Source of the DNA: Burkholderiaceae bacterium
GTDB taxonomy: Bacteria; Pseudomonadota; Gammaproteobacteria; Burkholderiales; Burkholderiaceae
Direction of reading: 5' to 3'
Assembly (NCBI GenBank): GCA_947461335.1
Contig: CANHLB010000044.1
Coordinates: forward strand, 1 to 10,217
DNA length: 10,217 nucleotides
Every line of letters starts with the position of its first letter. Positions within the stretch are counted from its first letter, which is position 1. The translations under genes were made by a program, and so were the position numbers. Shown piece after piece: positions 1-6,131 of the stretch. The notes beneath the pieces were generated by a model. The model was not told the DNA's origin. It searched no databases and saw only the letters and a program-made list of their open reading frames with translations.

Positions 1-170
1 TTGAAAATTGGCTTAATAAAGAGGGTGCTGGACAGCAAATTCAGTTGATTGACCCTAGCCCTGCAAAGATGATGTATTTCCCGATTACAAATTCCCCTAA
101 AGAATTTTCAAGCATCAAAAAAGATTTAGAAAAACTCTTGAAGTTAAATCATAAGGGTGAAAATTTGTAA
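1..170 (+). CDS. C-terminal fragment of a probable thioredoxin-like/SCO-like cytochrome oxidase assembly protein
   Basis: An open frame enters from the left edge (first full codon at position 3) and ends with TAA at 168-170, giving 55 visible residues that begin ENWLNKEG and end NHKGENL. The visible part contains LIDPSPAKMMYFP followed by KKDLEKLLKLN. This resembles the end of the membrane-anchored, thioredoxin-fold proteins that in Burkholderiaceae sit between the SURF1 gene and ctaA and end in a DPxGxxMMRYP...KDLxRLL pattern; that comparison is from memory. The stop codon overlaps the ctaA ATG by one base (TAATG), so it belongs to the same operon. No cysteine or other active-site residue lies in the visible part, so the family call is tentative, but the fragment being coding is well supported by frame and junction. 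Confidence 0.6.
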   Translation, partial: ENWLNKEGAGQQIQLIDPSPAKMMYFPITNSPKEFSSIKKDLEKLLKLNHKGENL

Positions 171-1297
171 TGCCCTCCTTTATTCTTTTCTTGGAGTTAG
201 CTAGCATTGCAATCGTATTTGCGGGCCTGCCATTACTTTATCTTTGGACAAGACCAGGGTATAGCTTTTTTCAAAAACTGAATTGGGTCTTAGTCTTTAT
301 GACTTTTGATCTGATTGTGTTTGGTGCCTTTACCCGTTTGACCGACTCAGGGCTTGGTTGTCCAGACTGGCCCGGATGCTATGGGGTCTCCAATCCTTTT
401 CATGCTCTAAGCCAGATTCAGCAAGCAGAAAGCGCTATGCCTACGGGGCCAGTCACCGTGATTAAAGCTTGGATAGAAATGATTCATCGCTATTTAGCTA
501 TGACAGTAGGTGCCTTAATCTTGTTTCAACTCGCTCTTGCATTTAGCAAAATGAAGTCTTTAGGAAGAGCACCTTTTATAGCTAGCTTAGGCTTACTCTT
601 ATTAGTATGTATTCAGGGGGCTTTTGGCGCTTGGACTGTCACCCTTAAATTGCAGCCCATCATCGTGACAATGCATTTGATGCTTGCTCTGGTTTTATTG
701 GCCTGCTTGACTGCCTATGCTCAGCAAACTTGGGATGATCAATCATCCACAGTACGAGTCATTCGTATTCGACCACTATCAGCCCAGCTTTTATTAATAG
801 CCTCAGTAATTTTATTTATCCAAGTCTTTTTGGGTGCCTGGGTCAGCACCAATTACGCAGTCTTGGCTTGTCCTGATTTTCCAACGTGTTTAGGTAGCGC
901 ATGGCCAGAAACCGATTGGGCCGAAGGCTTTAGCCTATGGCGTCAGTTAGGACTCAATGCGCAAGGTGAATTTATTTCCCCAATCGCATTGCAAACGATT
1001 CATTGGGCGCATCGCCTATTTGCGGTTTTGGTACTGATAGCGCTAAGCAGTTTGGCTTTGAAAGCCTTGCAACTGACAAACCCAGCTTTGCTAGGTCTTG
1101 GTCGTTTTGCTAAGCTTTTGCTAGCCTTACTTTTGCTACAGGTTATTACTGGAATATCTAACGTTGTTTTTCAGTGGCCCTTGATCGCTGCTTTATTGCA
1201 TACCGCTGGCTCAGCAGCTCTAGTATTCTGTTTGGTCAGAATGAGTTCTTGGGCCTCTTGGAGCCCATCCCTTTCACAGAAGATGAGTAAGCAATGA
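170..1297 (+). CDS. ctaA: Heme A synthase (COX15/CtaA family)
   Basis: This integral membrane enzyme oxidises the C8 methyl of heme O to a formyl group, making heme A for the aa3-type cytochrome c oxidase. The 375-residue protein has about eight hydrophobic segments arranged as two similar halves. Conserved features visible are [20 protein letters not shown] (Cys64 and Cys70), EMIHR (His106), TMHLMLA (His169), HWAHR (His278, His281) and LLHTAGS (His344). His106, His169, His281 and His344 fit the four heme-ligand histidines of the family. A second cysteine pair, Cys234/Cys240 in CPDFPTC, mirrors the first in the second half. Length is normal for the proteobacterial family. The ATG overlaps the previous stop by one base, and an AAGGG-like ribosome site lies about 12 bases upstream. 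Its own end overlaps ctaB by four bases (ATGA), so the two heme enzymes are probably translationally coupled. Confidence 0.96.
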   Translation: MPSFILFLELASIAIVFAGLPLLYLWTRPGYSFFQKLNWVLVFMTFDLIVFGAFTRLTDSGLGCPDWPGCYGVSNPFHALSQIQQAESAMPTGPVTVIKAWIEMIHRYLAMTVGALILFQLALAFSKMKSLGRAPFIASLGLLLLVCIQGAFGAWTVTLKLQPIIVTMHLMLALVLLACLTAYAQQTWDDQSSTVRVIRIRPLSAQLLLIASVILFIQVFLGAWVSTNYAVLACPDFPTCLGSAWPETDWAEGFSLWRQLGLNAQGEFISPIALQTIHWAHRLFAVLVLIALSSLALKALQLTNPALLGLGRFAKLLLALLLLQVITGISNVVFQWPLIAALLHTAGSAALVFCLVRMSSWASWSPSLSQKMSKQ

Positions 1298-2187
1298 GCA
1301 CACCTCCAACATTTAAGCCAGCAGCAATGCCACGTTGGCGTCAATATTGGGTTCTAACCAAACCACGGGTTACTCAGCTTGCTGTTTTTTGTGCAGTGAT
1401 TGGCATGTTCTTAGCTACCCCCGGAATGGTTCCTTATCCGGTACTATTTGGCGGAATTATTGGTATTTGGTTATTAGCGGGTGCGGCGTTTGCTGTGAAT
1501 TGCTTAATTGAGCAGGCAGTCGATTCAAAGATGAGGCGCACCTCTTGGCGTCCATCAGCAACCGGTGAGGTGACACCATTCCAAATTATTGTGTTCTCCA
1601 TCATTCTGGGTTCGCTTGGAATGATTGTTTTATGGAACTTTTGCAACCCTTTAACGATGTGGCTAACTTTGGCAACGTTTGTGGGCTATGCAGTGATTTA
1701 TACCTGGCTGCTAAAGCCAGCAACGCCACAGAATATTGTGATTGGCGGTCTCTCTGGTGCAATGCCTCCAGCACTAGGTTGGGCAGCAGTGACCAATACA
1801 GTTTCTGCAGAAGCTTGGCTTCTAGTGTTAATTATTTTCGTATGGACGCCGCCACACTTTTGGGCACTGGCTTTGTATCGTCGTGAGGACTATGTACAGT
1901 CAGGTTTACCAATGTTGCCTGTAACACACGGCGAGCGTTTTACCTTGCTAAATATTCTTCTATATACCTTGATATTAATTGCAGCAACCATGCTGCCTTA
2001 TATCTATGGCATGAGCGGTATAGTGTATCTAGTCTGCGCTATTGTGCTTGGGCTCATCTTCTTAGGCTACGCCATCGCTTTATTTATTTCTTATAGCGAC
2101 GCTTTGGCTAAGAAAACATTTCGCTTTTCAATTACTTATTTATCGCTGCTCTTCCCAGCCTTACTTATAGATCACTACTTCCTCTAA
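1294..2187 (+). CDS. ctaB: Protoheme IX farnesyltransferase (heme O synthase, UbiA family)
   Basis: This membrane prenyltransferase transfers a farnesyl group to heme B to give heme O, the substrate of CtaA encoded just upstream. The 297-residue product is hydrophobic throughout. The first polyprenyl-diphosphate/Mg binding motif is [15 protein letters not shown] (Asn69, Glu73, Asp77), followed by [10 protein letters not shown]; the usual first Asp is Glu here, which I remember as normal for betaproteobacterial homologues. The second conserved loop is [17 protein letters not shown] (about 184-200), followed by [11 protein letters not shown], both diagnostic for CyoE/CtaB. The length matches the family (about 290-300 residues). 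The ATG lies inside the end of ctaA (ATGA overlap), and the next gene starts one base after its stop, so it is the middle of a tight operon. The E. coli name for the same enzyme is cyoE. Confidence 0.96.
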   Translation: MSTPPTFKPAAMPRWRQYWVLTKPRVTQLAVFCAVIGMFLATPGMVPYPVLFGGIIGIWLLAGAAFAVNCLIEQAVDSKMRRTSWRPSATGEVTPFQIIVFSIILGSLGMIVLWNFCNPLTMWLTLATFVGYAVIYTWLLKPATPQNIVIGGLSGAMPPALGWAAVTNTVSAEAWLLVLIIFVWTPPHFWALALYRREDYVQSGLPMLPVTHGERFTLLNILLYTLILIAATMLPYIYGMSGIVYLVCAIVLGLIFLGYAIALFISYSDALAKKTFRFSITYLSLLFPALLIDHYFL

Positions 2188-2188
2188 G

Positions 2189-2779
2189 ATGAATACTCCC
2201 TTTTTGCGCACCTGCTGTATTGCTGTTCTATTGCTGATTCTGACAGCTTGCAGTCCCAAGCCTGAGTTTAAGAATATTGATATCACCGGTAGCACCGCCT
2301 TTGGTAAAGACTTTAGCTTGGTGGATCCCGACGGTAAAGTGAGAACACTGGCTGACTTTAAGGGGAAAGTAGTAGTCATGTTCTTTGGGTATACGCAGTG
2401 CCCAGATATTTGCCCGACTACTTTGACTGAAATGCAGCAAGTGATGAGTTTATTGGGGCCACAATCGGATAAGGTGCAAGTACTCTTTGTGACTGTAGAT
2501 CCAGAGCGTGATACTGCTGCAATTTTGAAACAGTATGTCCCTGCATTTGATCCGCGCTTCTTAGGACTTCGTCCAGTGGATGAGGCTGCTTTAGAAAAGG
2601 TCGCTAAAGACTTTAAGATTTATTACAAAAAAGTGCCAGGCAGTAGTCCTGGTTCTTATACGATGGATCACACTGCAGGTAGCTATGCATTTGACCCAGA
2701 GGGGCGTTTACGGCTGTATATCAAGCATGCGCAAGGTCCAGAGACCTTGGCGCACGACTTGAAAGAGTTGCTTAAGTAA
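2189..2779 (+). CDS. sco1: SCO1/SenC-family copper chaperone lipoprotein
   Basis: SCO proteins deliver copper to, or reduce, the CuA site of cytochrome c oxidase subunit II on the outer face of the inner membrane. The 196-residue product begins with a lipoprotein signal peptide: a hydrophobic stretch at about 8-19, then lipobox LTAC with the lipidated cysteine at 21. The mature part has the thioredoxin-like SCO fold with GYTQCPDICPTTL (copper-binding Cys71 and Cys75), VTVDPERDT (about 102-109) and the third copper ligand His161 in YTMDHTAGSYAFDP. All three ligands are present, so it should be functional. It begins one base after the ctaB stop and is the last gene of the oxidase-assembly run. 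It converges on rpoH with only 17 bp between the two stops, and I see no clear hairpin terminator there. Confidence 0.94.
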   Translation: MNTPFLRTCCIAVLLLILTACSPKPEFKNIDITGSTAFGKDFSLVDPDGKVRTLADFKGKVVVMFFGYTQCPDICPTTLTEMQQVMSLLGPQSDKVQVLFVTVDPERDTAAILKQYVPAFDPRFLGLRPVDEAALEKVAKDFKIYYKKVPGSSPGSYTMDHTAGSYAFDPEGRLRLYIKHAQGPETLAHDLKELLK

Positions 2780-2796
2780 GAAGGAAAGTGGCTTGG

Positions 2797-3726
2797 TTAG
2801 GCTGCTTGAGCTTGTAATACGCCACGCATCTTTTTGAGAGCTGCTGTCTCAATTTGTCGAATACGTTCAGCAGAGATGCCATATTCAGTAGCAAGGTCAT
2901 GCAAGGTCTTTGTACCTTTGCCCTCAGCATCCATTGCCAACCAACGAGATTGCACAATATTGCGGCTACGCTCATCTAAGGCCATCAAAGCTTGATCTAA
3001 CTTGGGCCCTTGCATTGCGTCAGCCTCATTACTGGCAATACGCTCAGTGGGCTCTTGACTGTTATCAGCAAGCCATTGAATAGGTGCATAAGCTGCATCT
3101 TCATCAGTGTCATCACCTTCAAGGGCAACATCACCACCAGCAAGACGCATCTCCATTTCTTTAACGTCCGAGCCTTTAACGTCTAGTGCTTTAGCTAAAG
3201 CATCTACTTCGCCTGGAGTAAGAGCGCTTAAAGTTGGTTTATTGCTTCGTAAATTGAAGAAAAGCTTACGTTGTGCTTTGGTCGTTGCCATTTTGACTAA
3301 GCGCCAATTCTTGAGAATGTACTCATGAATCTCTGCTTTAATCCAATGGATTGCATAAGACACTAGACGTGCACCGTTGTTTGGGTCATAGCGTTTAACA
3401 GCTTTCATCAAGCCAATATTGCCTTCTTGGATTAAGTCAGCATGCGGAATGCCATAGCCAAGATATTGACGCGCTACGGATACAACAAGACGCAAATGAG
3501 AGAGCACTAAAGTTTTGGCTGCATCAACATTTTCAGTGCGACGAAATTCCTGCGCAAGATGTAACTCTTCTGCAGCACTAAGCATTGGTACACGATTAAC
3601 GTACGCAATATATGAATCAAGAGTACCGACCCCAAGGGATGGCAATATCGGAAATGCAGAAGCAGATGCAGCCTGCGCTACAGGTAGTCTTTGCATATTC
3701 GGATGATGAGATTTCTTTTGAACCAT
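2797..3726 (-). CDS. rpoH: RNA polymerase heat-shock sigma factor (sigma-32)
   Basis: This alternative sigma factor directs RNA polymerase to heat-shock promoters (chaperones, proteases). The 309-residue product has sigma region 2 at about 70-145, with LSHLRLVVSVARQYLGYG, HADLIQEGNIGLMKAVKRYD and SYAIHWIKAEIHEYILKNWR. It then has the RpoH box QRKLFFNLR at 152-160, which separates RpoH from other sigma-70 family members. Region 4 at about 245-305 holds a helix-turn-helix, DLATEYGISAERIRQIETAALKKMRG. The length is slightly above that of E. coli RpoH (284) because of a roughly 30-residue N-terminal lead rich in Ala, Ser and Pro. The chosen ATG has no good Shine-Dalgarno sequence, and Met11 is a possible alternative start. 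A CIRCE operator with an embedded -35 box lies just upstream. The upstream neighbour on the same strand is ftsY. Confidence 0.97.
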   Translation of the reverse strand: MVQKKSHHPNMQRLPVAQAASASAFPILPSLGVGTLDSYIAYVNRVPMLSAAEELHLAQEFRRTENVDAAKTLVLSHLRLVVSVARQYLGYGIPHADLIQEGNIGLMKAVKRYDPNNGARLVSYAIHWIKAEIHEYILKNWRLVKMATTKAQRKLFFNLRSNKPTLSALTPGEVDALAKALDVKGSDVKEMEMRLAGGDVALEGDDTDEDAAYAPIQWLADNSQEPTERIASNEADAMQGPKLDQALMALDERSRNIVQSRWLAMDAEGKGTKTLHDLATEYGISAERIRQIETAALKKMRGVLQAQAA

Positions 3727-3747
3727 TTTTCAGATAAATATGAGGTG

Positions 3748-3779
3748 TTTATAGACTACTATTTTAGCACTCCTGTCAA
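3748..3779 (-). promoter_or_regulatory. Candidate sigma-70 promoter of rpoH
   Basis: On the minus strand a consensus -35 hexamer TTGACA occupies 3779-3774, inside the spacer of the CIRCE element. Downstream, TATAAA at 3753-3748 is the best -10 match, but the spacer would be 20 bases, longer than normal. TCTATA with an 18-base spacer is the poorer-matching alternative. Either places the transcript start near 3740, leaving a leader of about 15 bases before the rpoH ATG. The -35 call is good; the exact -10 is uncertain. Confidence 0.6.
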
Positions 3780-3790
3780 GAGAGTGCTAA
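3764..3790 (-). promoter_or_regulatory. CIRCE operator (HrcA binding site) upstream of rpoH
   Basis: A perfect inverted repeat, TTAGCACTC - 9 bases - GAGTGCTAA, with arms at 3764-3772 and 3782-3790. This is the exact consensus of the CIRCE element bound by the heat-shock repressor HrcA, with no mismatch in either arm. It lies 38 bp before the rpoH start codon and 26 bp after the ftsY stop codon, and its spacer contains the TTGACA -35 box directed at rpoH. HrcA bound here would occlude RNA polymerase, so rpoH should be repressed by HrcA at normal temperature and released on heat shock. The hrcA gene itself is not in this window. Confidence 0.96.
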
Positions 3791-3818
3791 TGGTTTAAAT
3801 ATTCTGTAAGATATTGAT

Positions 3819-4709
3819 TTAATTGAATAATTCAGATGAATATTGTCTAGCCGTGAATGGGGCTAAATCATGAATTCCTTCGCCTTTACCTAGGGCTAAT
3901 ATAGCGGGTTTTGGGCCTTCCTGAAGGGTATGTGCCAAGGCGCAGATAACTCCGCCCTTAGCGGTGCCATCGAGCTTCGTAACGATGATTCCTGTAAGAC
4001 CTAAGGCTGCATGAAAGGCCTTCACTTGGCTCAAACCATTTTGGCCAGTGTTGCCATCCAGTACCAGCAAGGTGTGGTGAGGTGCGCCTGGCAATGCCTT
4101 GCCTATGACGCGCTTAACCTTCTTCAGCTCTTCCATAAGATGGTCTTGGGTGGCAAGTCGTCCTGCAGTATCAATAATTAAGACATCGTTTTTACGAGAG
4201 ATGGCTGAATGGATAGCATCATGAGCAACTGCAGCAGCATCACCACCTTCTTGGGTAATCACATCTACTTGATTGCGACCACCCCATTCTTGTAATTGAT
4301 TGCGTGCAGCTGCTCTAAAGGTATCTCCTGCGGCTAAGAGGACAGATTTACCTTGAGATTGAAAGACACTACAAAGCTTGCCAATCGTGGTTGTCTTGCC
4401 CGCCCCATTTACCCCTACTACTAACCATACTTCTGGGATATTGAATTTACTAGACTCAAAGAGTGGATTAGGCGAGGGTTCTAAAACCTTTAAGAGGGCG
4501 CTTACCTCTTCAATCAGAAGTGCCTGTAGTTCTTCAGGGCTGCAAGCTTTCTCAGATTTAGCTGCTTTACGAAGCTTATTCATCAATTGTTCAGTCGTAG
4601 GTAGACCCACATCACTTTGAATCAGTGACTCCTCCAAAGTATCAAACCAAGCCTCATCTGTTTTGCTTGATTGAAAAAGGGATCCAAGGGTTTTACGTAA
4701 GCCGAACAT
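3819..4709 (-). CDS. ftsY: Signal recognition particle receptor FtsY
   Basis: FtsY is the GTPase receptor that docks SRP-ribosome-nascent chain complexes at the inner membrane for co-translational insertion. The 296-residue product has an N domain (about 1-85) and a G domain. GTPase motifs seen are GVNGAGKTTTIGKL (P-loop, 99-112), GDTFRAAARNQL (128-139), DTAGR (180-184), TKLDG (244-248) and the closing GKGEGIHDLAPF (274-285). It lacks the long acidic A domain of E. coli FtsY (497 residues), so it is a short NG-type receptor with a basic/amphipathic start, MFGLRKTLGSLF, that probably supplies membrane contact. The closing loop reads IHDL where many homologues have a D-D-L sequence. It is transcribed toward rpoH and is divergent from the M16 peptidase gene, with 48 bp between their start codons. 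Ffh would be its partner and is not here. Confidence 0.96.
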   Translation of the reverse strand: MFGLRKTLGSLFQSSKTDEAWFDTLEESLIQSDVGLPTTEQLMNKLRKAAKSEKACSPEELQALLIEEVSALLKVLEPSPNPLFESSKFNIPEVWLVVGVNGAGKTTTIGKLCSVFQSQGKSVLLAAGDTFRAAARNQLQEWGGRNQVDVITQEGGDAAAVAHDAIHSAISRKNDVLIIDTAGRLATQDHLMEELKKVKRVIGKALPGAPHHTLLVLDGNTGQNGLSQVKAFHAALGLTGIIVTKLDGTAKGGVICALAHTLQEGPKPAILALGKGEGIHDLAPFTARQYSSELFN

Positions 4710-4757
4710 AATCGATACAATTTAAACCTTGCATCTTATCAATTTAATTCTTGGGAT

Positions 4758-6131
4758 ATGGTGATACAGCACATGCGTTCCAATTTACTCCGAATTTGCT
4801 TTTTATTCTTGCTCTGTGCCCCATTATCTTGGGCCGCTAGTAGCGATACTCACGAGTTCAAGCTCAGTAATGGGCTAAAGCTGATTGTCCGCGAAGATCA
4901 TCGTGCTCCTACTGTTGCGCATATGGTTTGGTATCGGGCGGGCTCAATGGATGAAGTCAATGGCCGTACCGGCGTTGCTCATGTGCTCGAACATATGATG
5001 TTTAAGGGTACGAATAAGGTGAAATCAGGAGAGTTTTCACGCTTAGTGGCAGCAGTTGGTGGGCGCGAAAATGCATTTACTTCCCGCGATTACACGGCGT
5101 ATTTTCAGCAGGTTGAAAAATCCAAGTTAGACAAAGTCATTGAACTAGAGGCGGATAGAATGTCCAATCTTAATTTTGATGATGCCGAATTCTTAAAAGA
5201 AATCCAGGTAGTGATGGAAGAGCGCCGCCTGCGTACAGAAGATAATCCCAGCAGCCTCTTAAACGAATCCCTTATGGCAACCGCGTTTATGACTTCGCCC
5301 TACCGTCATCCGGTAGTGGGTTGGATGAATGATCTACAAAATATGAAAGCTGCTGATGCACGTGATTGGTATCGCAGTTGGTATGCCCCAAATAATGCAA
5401 CGGTAGTCATTAGTGGTGATGTTGACCCCAAGCAAATCCTGAAAGTAGTTGAGAAGTATTACGGCGCAATTCCGATGCACGAGCTGCCAGTACGTAAGCC
5501 ACAAATTGAACCGCCTCAAAAAGGAATCAAGCAAGTTCAAGTGAAGGCTCCAGCAGACAACGCTCAATTAGCCATGGCTTGGAAGGTCCCGCGCTTAGAG
5601 CCTGGAAAACTAGATGATCCTGAGCCATATGCCCTTGAACTGTTGACTGCTGTTCTAGATGGTTATGACAATGCGAGGCTAAATAGAGTGCTGGTTAAGC
5701 AAGAAAAGGTAGTGAACGATGTTGGAGTGGGTTACGACATGATTTCTCGAGGACCAGAATTATTTTTAATTAACGCTTCTATGGCTAAAGGCAAGACCGT
5801 TGCTCAAGCACAAGCTAGTATTCGTAAGTCATTAGAAGAGTTAAAGCAAAAAGGAATTTTGGAATCAGAGCTAAAGCGGATTAAGGTGCGCATTCTTTCA
5901 GATCAAATTTATAAACGTGATTCTATTTTTGGCCAAGCGATGGAAATTGGCGGCACTGAGATGGCGGGATTTTCTTGGAAAGATATTGACTACATGTTAG
6001 AAAAAATGCAAACCATTACACCCGAGCAGGTGCAAGCGGTTGCAAAAAAATATTTAGTCGATGAAGGCTTAACGATTGCCATACTTGATCCTCAGGCCCG
6101 CAAATCTGAAGCAAGTGGGGAGGTCAAATGA
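4758..6131 (+). CDS. Secreted M16 zinc metallopeptidase, catalytic subunit
   Basis: A pitrilysin/processing-peptidase family (M16) protein of 457 residues. An N-terminal signal peptide is evident: a hydrophobic run (about 8-25) ending SWA-ASS, so it should act in the periplasm. The inverted zinc motif HxxEH is HVLEH at 75-79 (His75, Glu78 as base, His79), and the third zinc ligand is in VVMEERR (Glu154/Glu155), at the usual distance of about 75 residues. The C-terminal half lacks the substrate-binding Arg/Tyr pair: the matching segment, about 314-321, has Lys and Asp instead. The next gene supplies that pair, so the two probably form a heterodimer. The ATG at 4758 has little room for a ribosome site. 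An in-frame ATG at 4773 (MRSNLLR) follows a GGTGA-like sequence and gives a more typical signal peptide, so it may be the real start. The physiological substrate is unknown. Confidence 0.92.
   Translation: MVIQHMRSNLLRICFLFLLCAPLSWAASSDTHEFKLSNGLKLIVREDHRAPTVAHMVWYRAGSMDEVNGRTGVAHVLEHMMFKGTNKVKSGEFSRLVAAVGGRENAFTSRDYTAYFQQVEKSKLDKVIELEADRMSNLNFDDAEFLKEIQVVMEERRLRTEDNPSSLLNESLMATAFMTSPYRHPVVGWMNDLQNMKAADARDWYRSWYAPNNATVVISGDVDPKQILKVVEKYYGAIPMHELPVRKPQIEPPQKGIKQVQVKAPADNAQLAMAWKVPRLEPGKLDDPEPYALELLTAVLDGYDNARLNRVLVKQEKVVNDVGVGYDMISRGPELFLINASMAKGKTVAQAQASIRKSLEELKQKGILESELKRIKVRILSDQIYKRDSIFGQAMEIGGTEMAGFSWKDIDYMLEKMQTITPEQVQAVAKKYLVDEGLTIAILDPQARKSEASGEVK
6117..6123 (+). promoter_or_regulatory. 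Strong ribosome binding site for the second M16 gene
   Basis: The purine run GGGGAGG lies within the last codons of the first M16 gene. It is 4 bases from the ATG at 6128 and 7 bases from a second ATG at 6131, directly adjacent in frame. The spacing favours 6131 as the actual start, in which case the genes overlap by one base (TGATG) rather than four. The predicted protein differs by one methionine only. Confidence 0.6.

Noticed and set aside
1498..1545. Loss of function in CtaB because the first Asp of the prenyl-diphosphate motif is Glu
   Set aside because: Glu at this position (NCLxEQ...D) is, as I remember, normal in betaproteobacterial heme O synthases, and the rest of the motif is intact.
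1434..1886. Short open frames on both strands inside ctaB
   Set aside because: No family motif and full overlap with the conserved CtaB prenyltransferase core; frame shadows.
2772..2800. Bidirectional terminator between the SCO gene and rpoH
   Set aside because: I looked for a GC stem with flanking A/T runs around the 17-bp gap and found none that is convincing.
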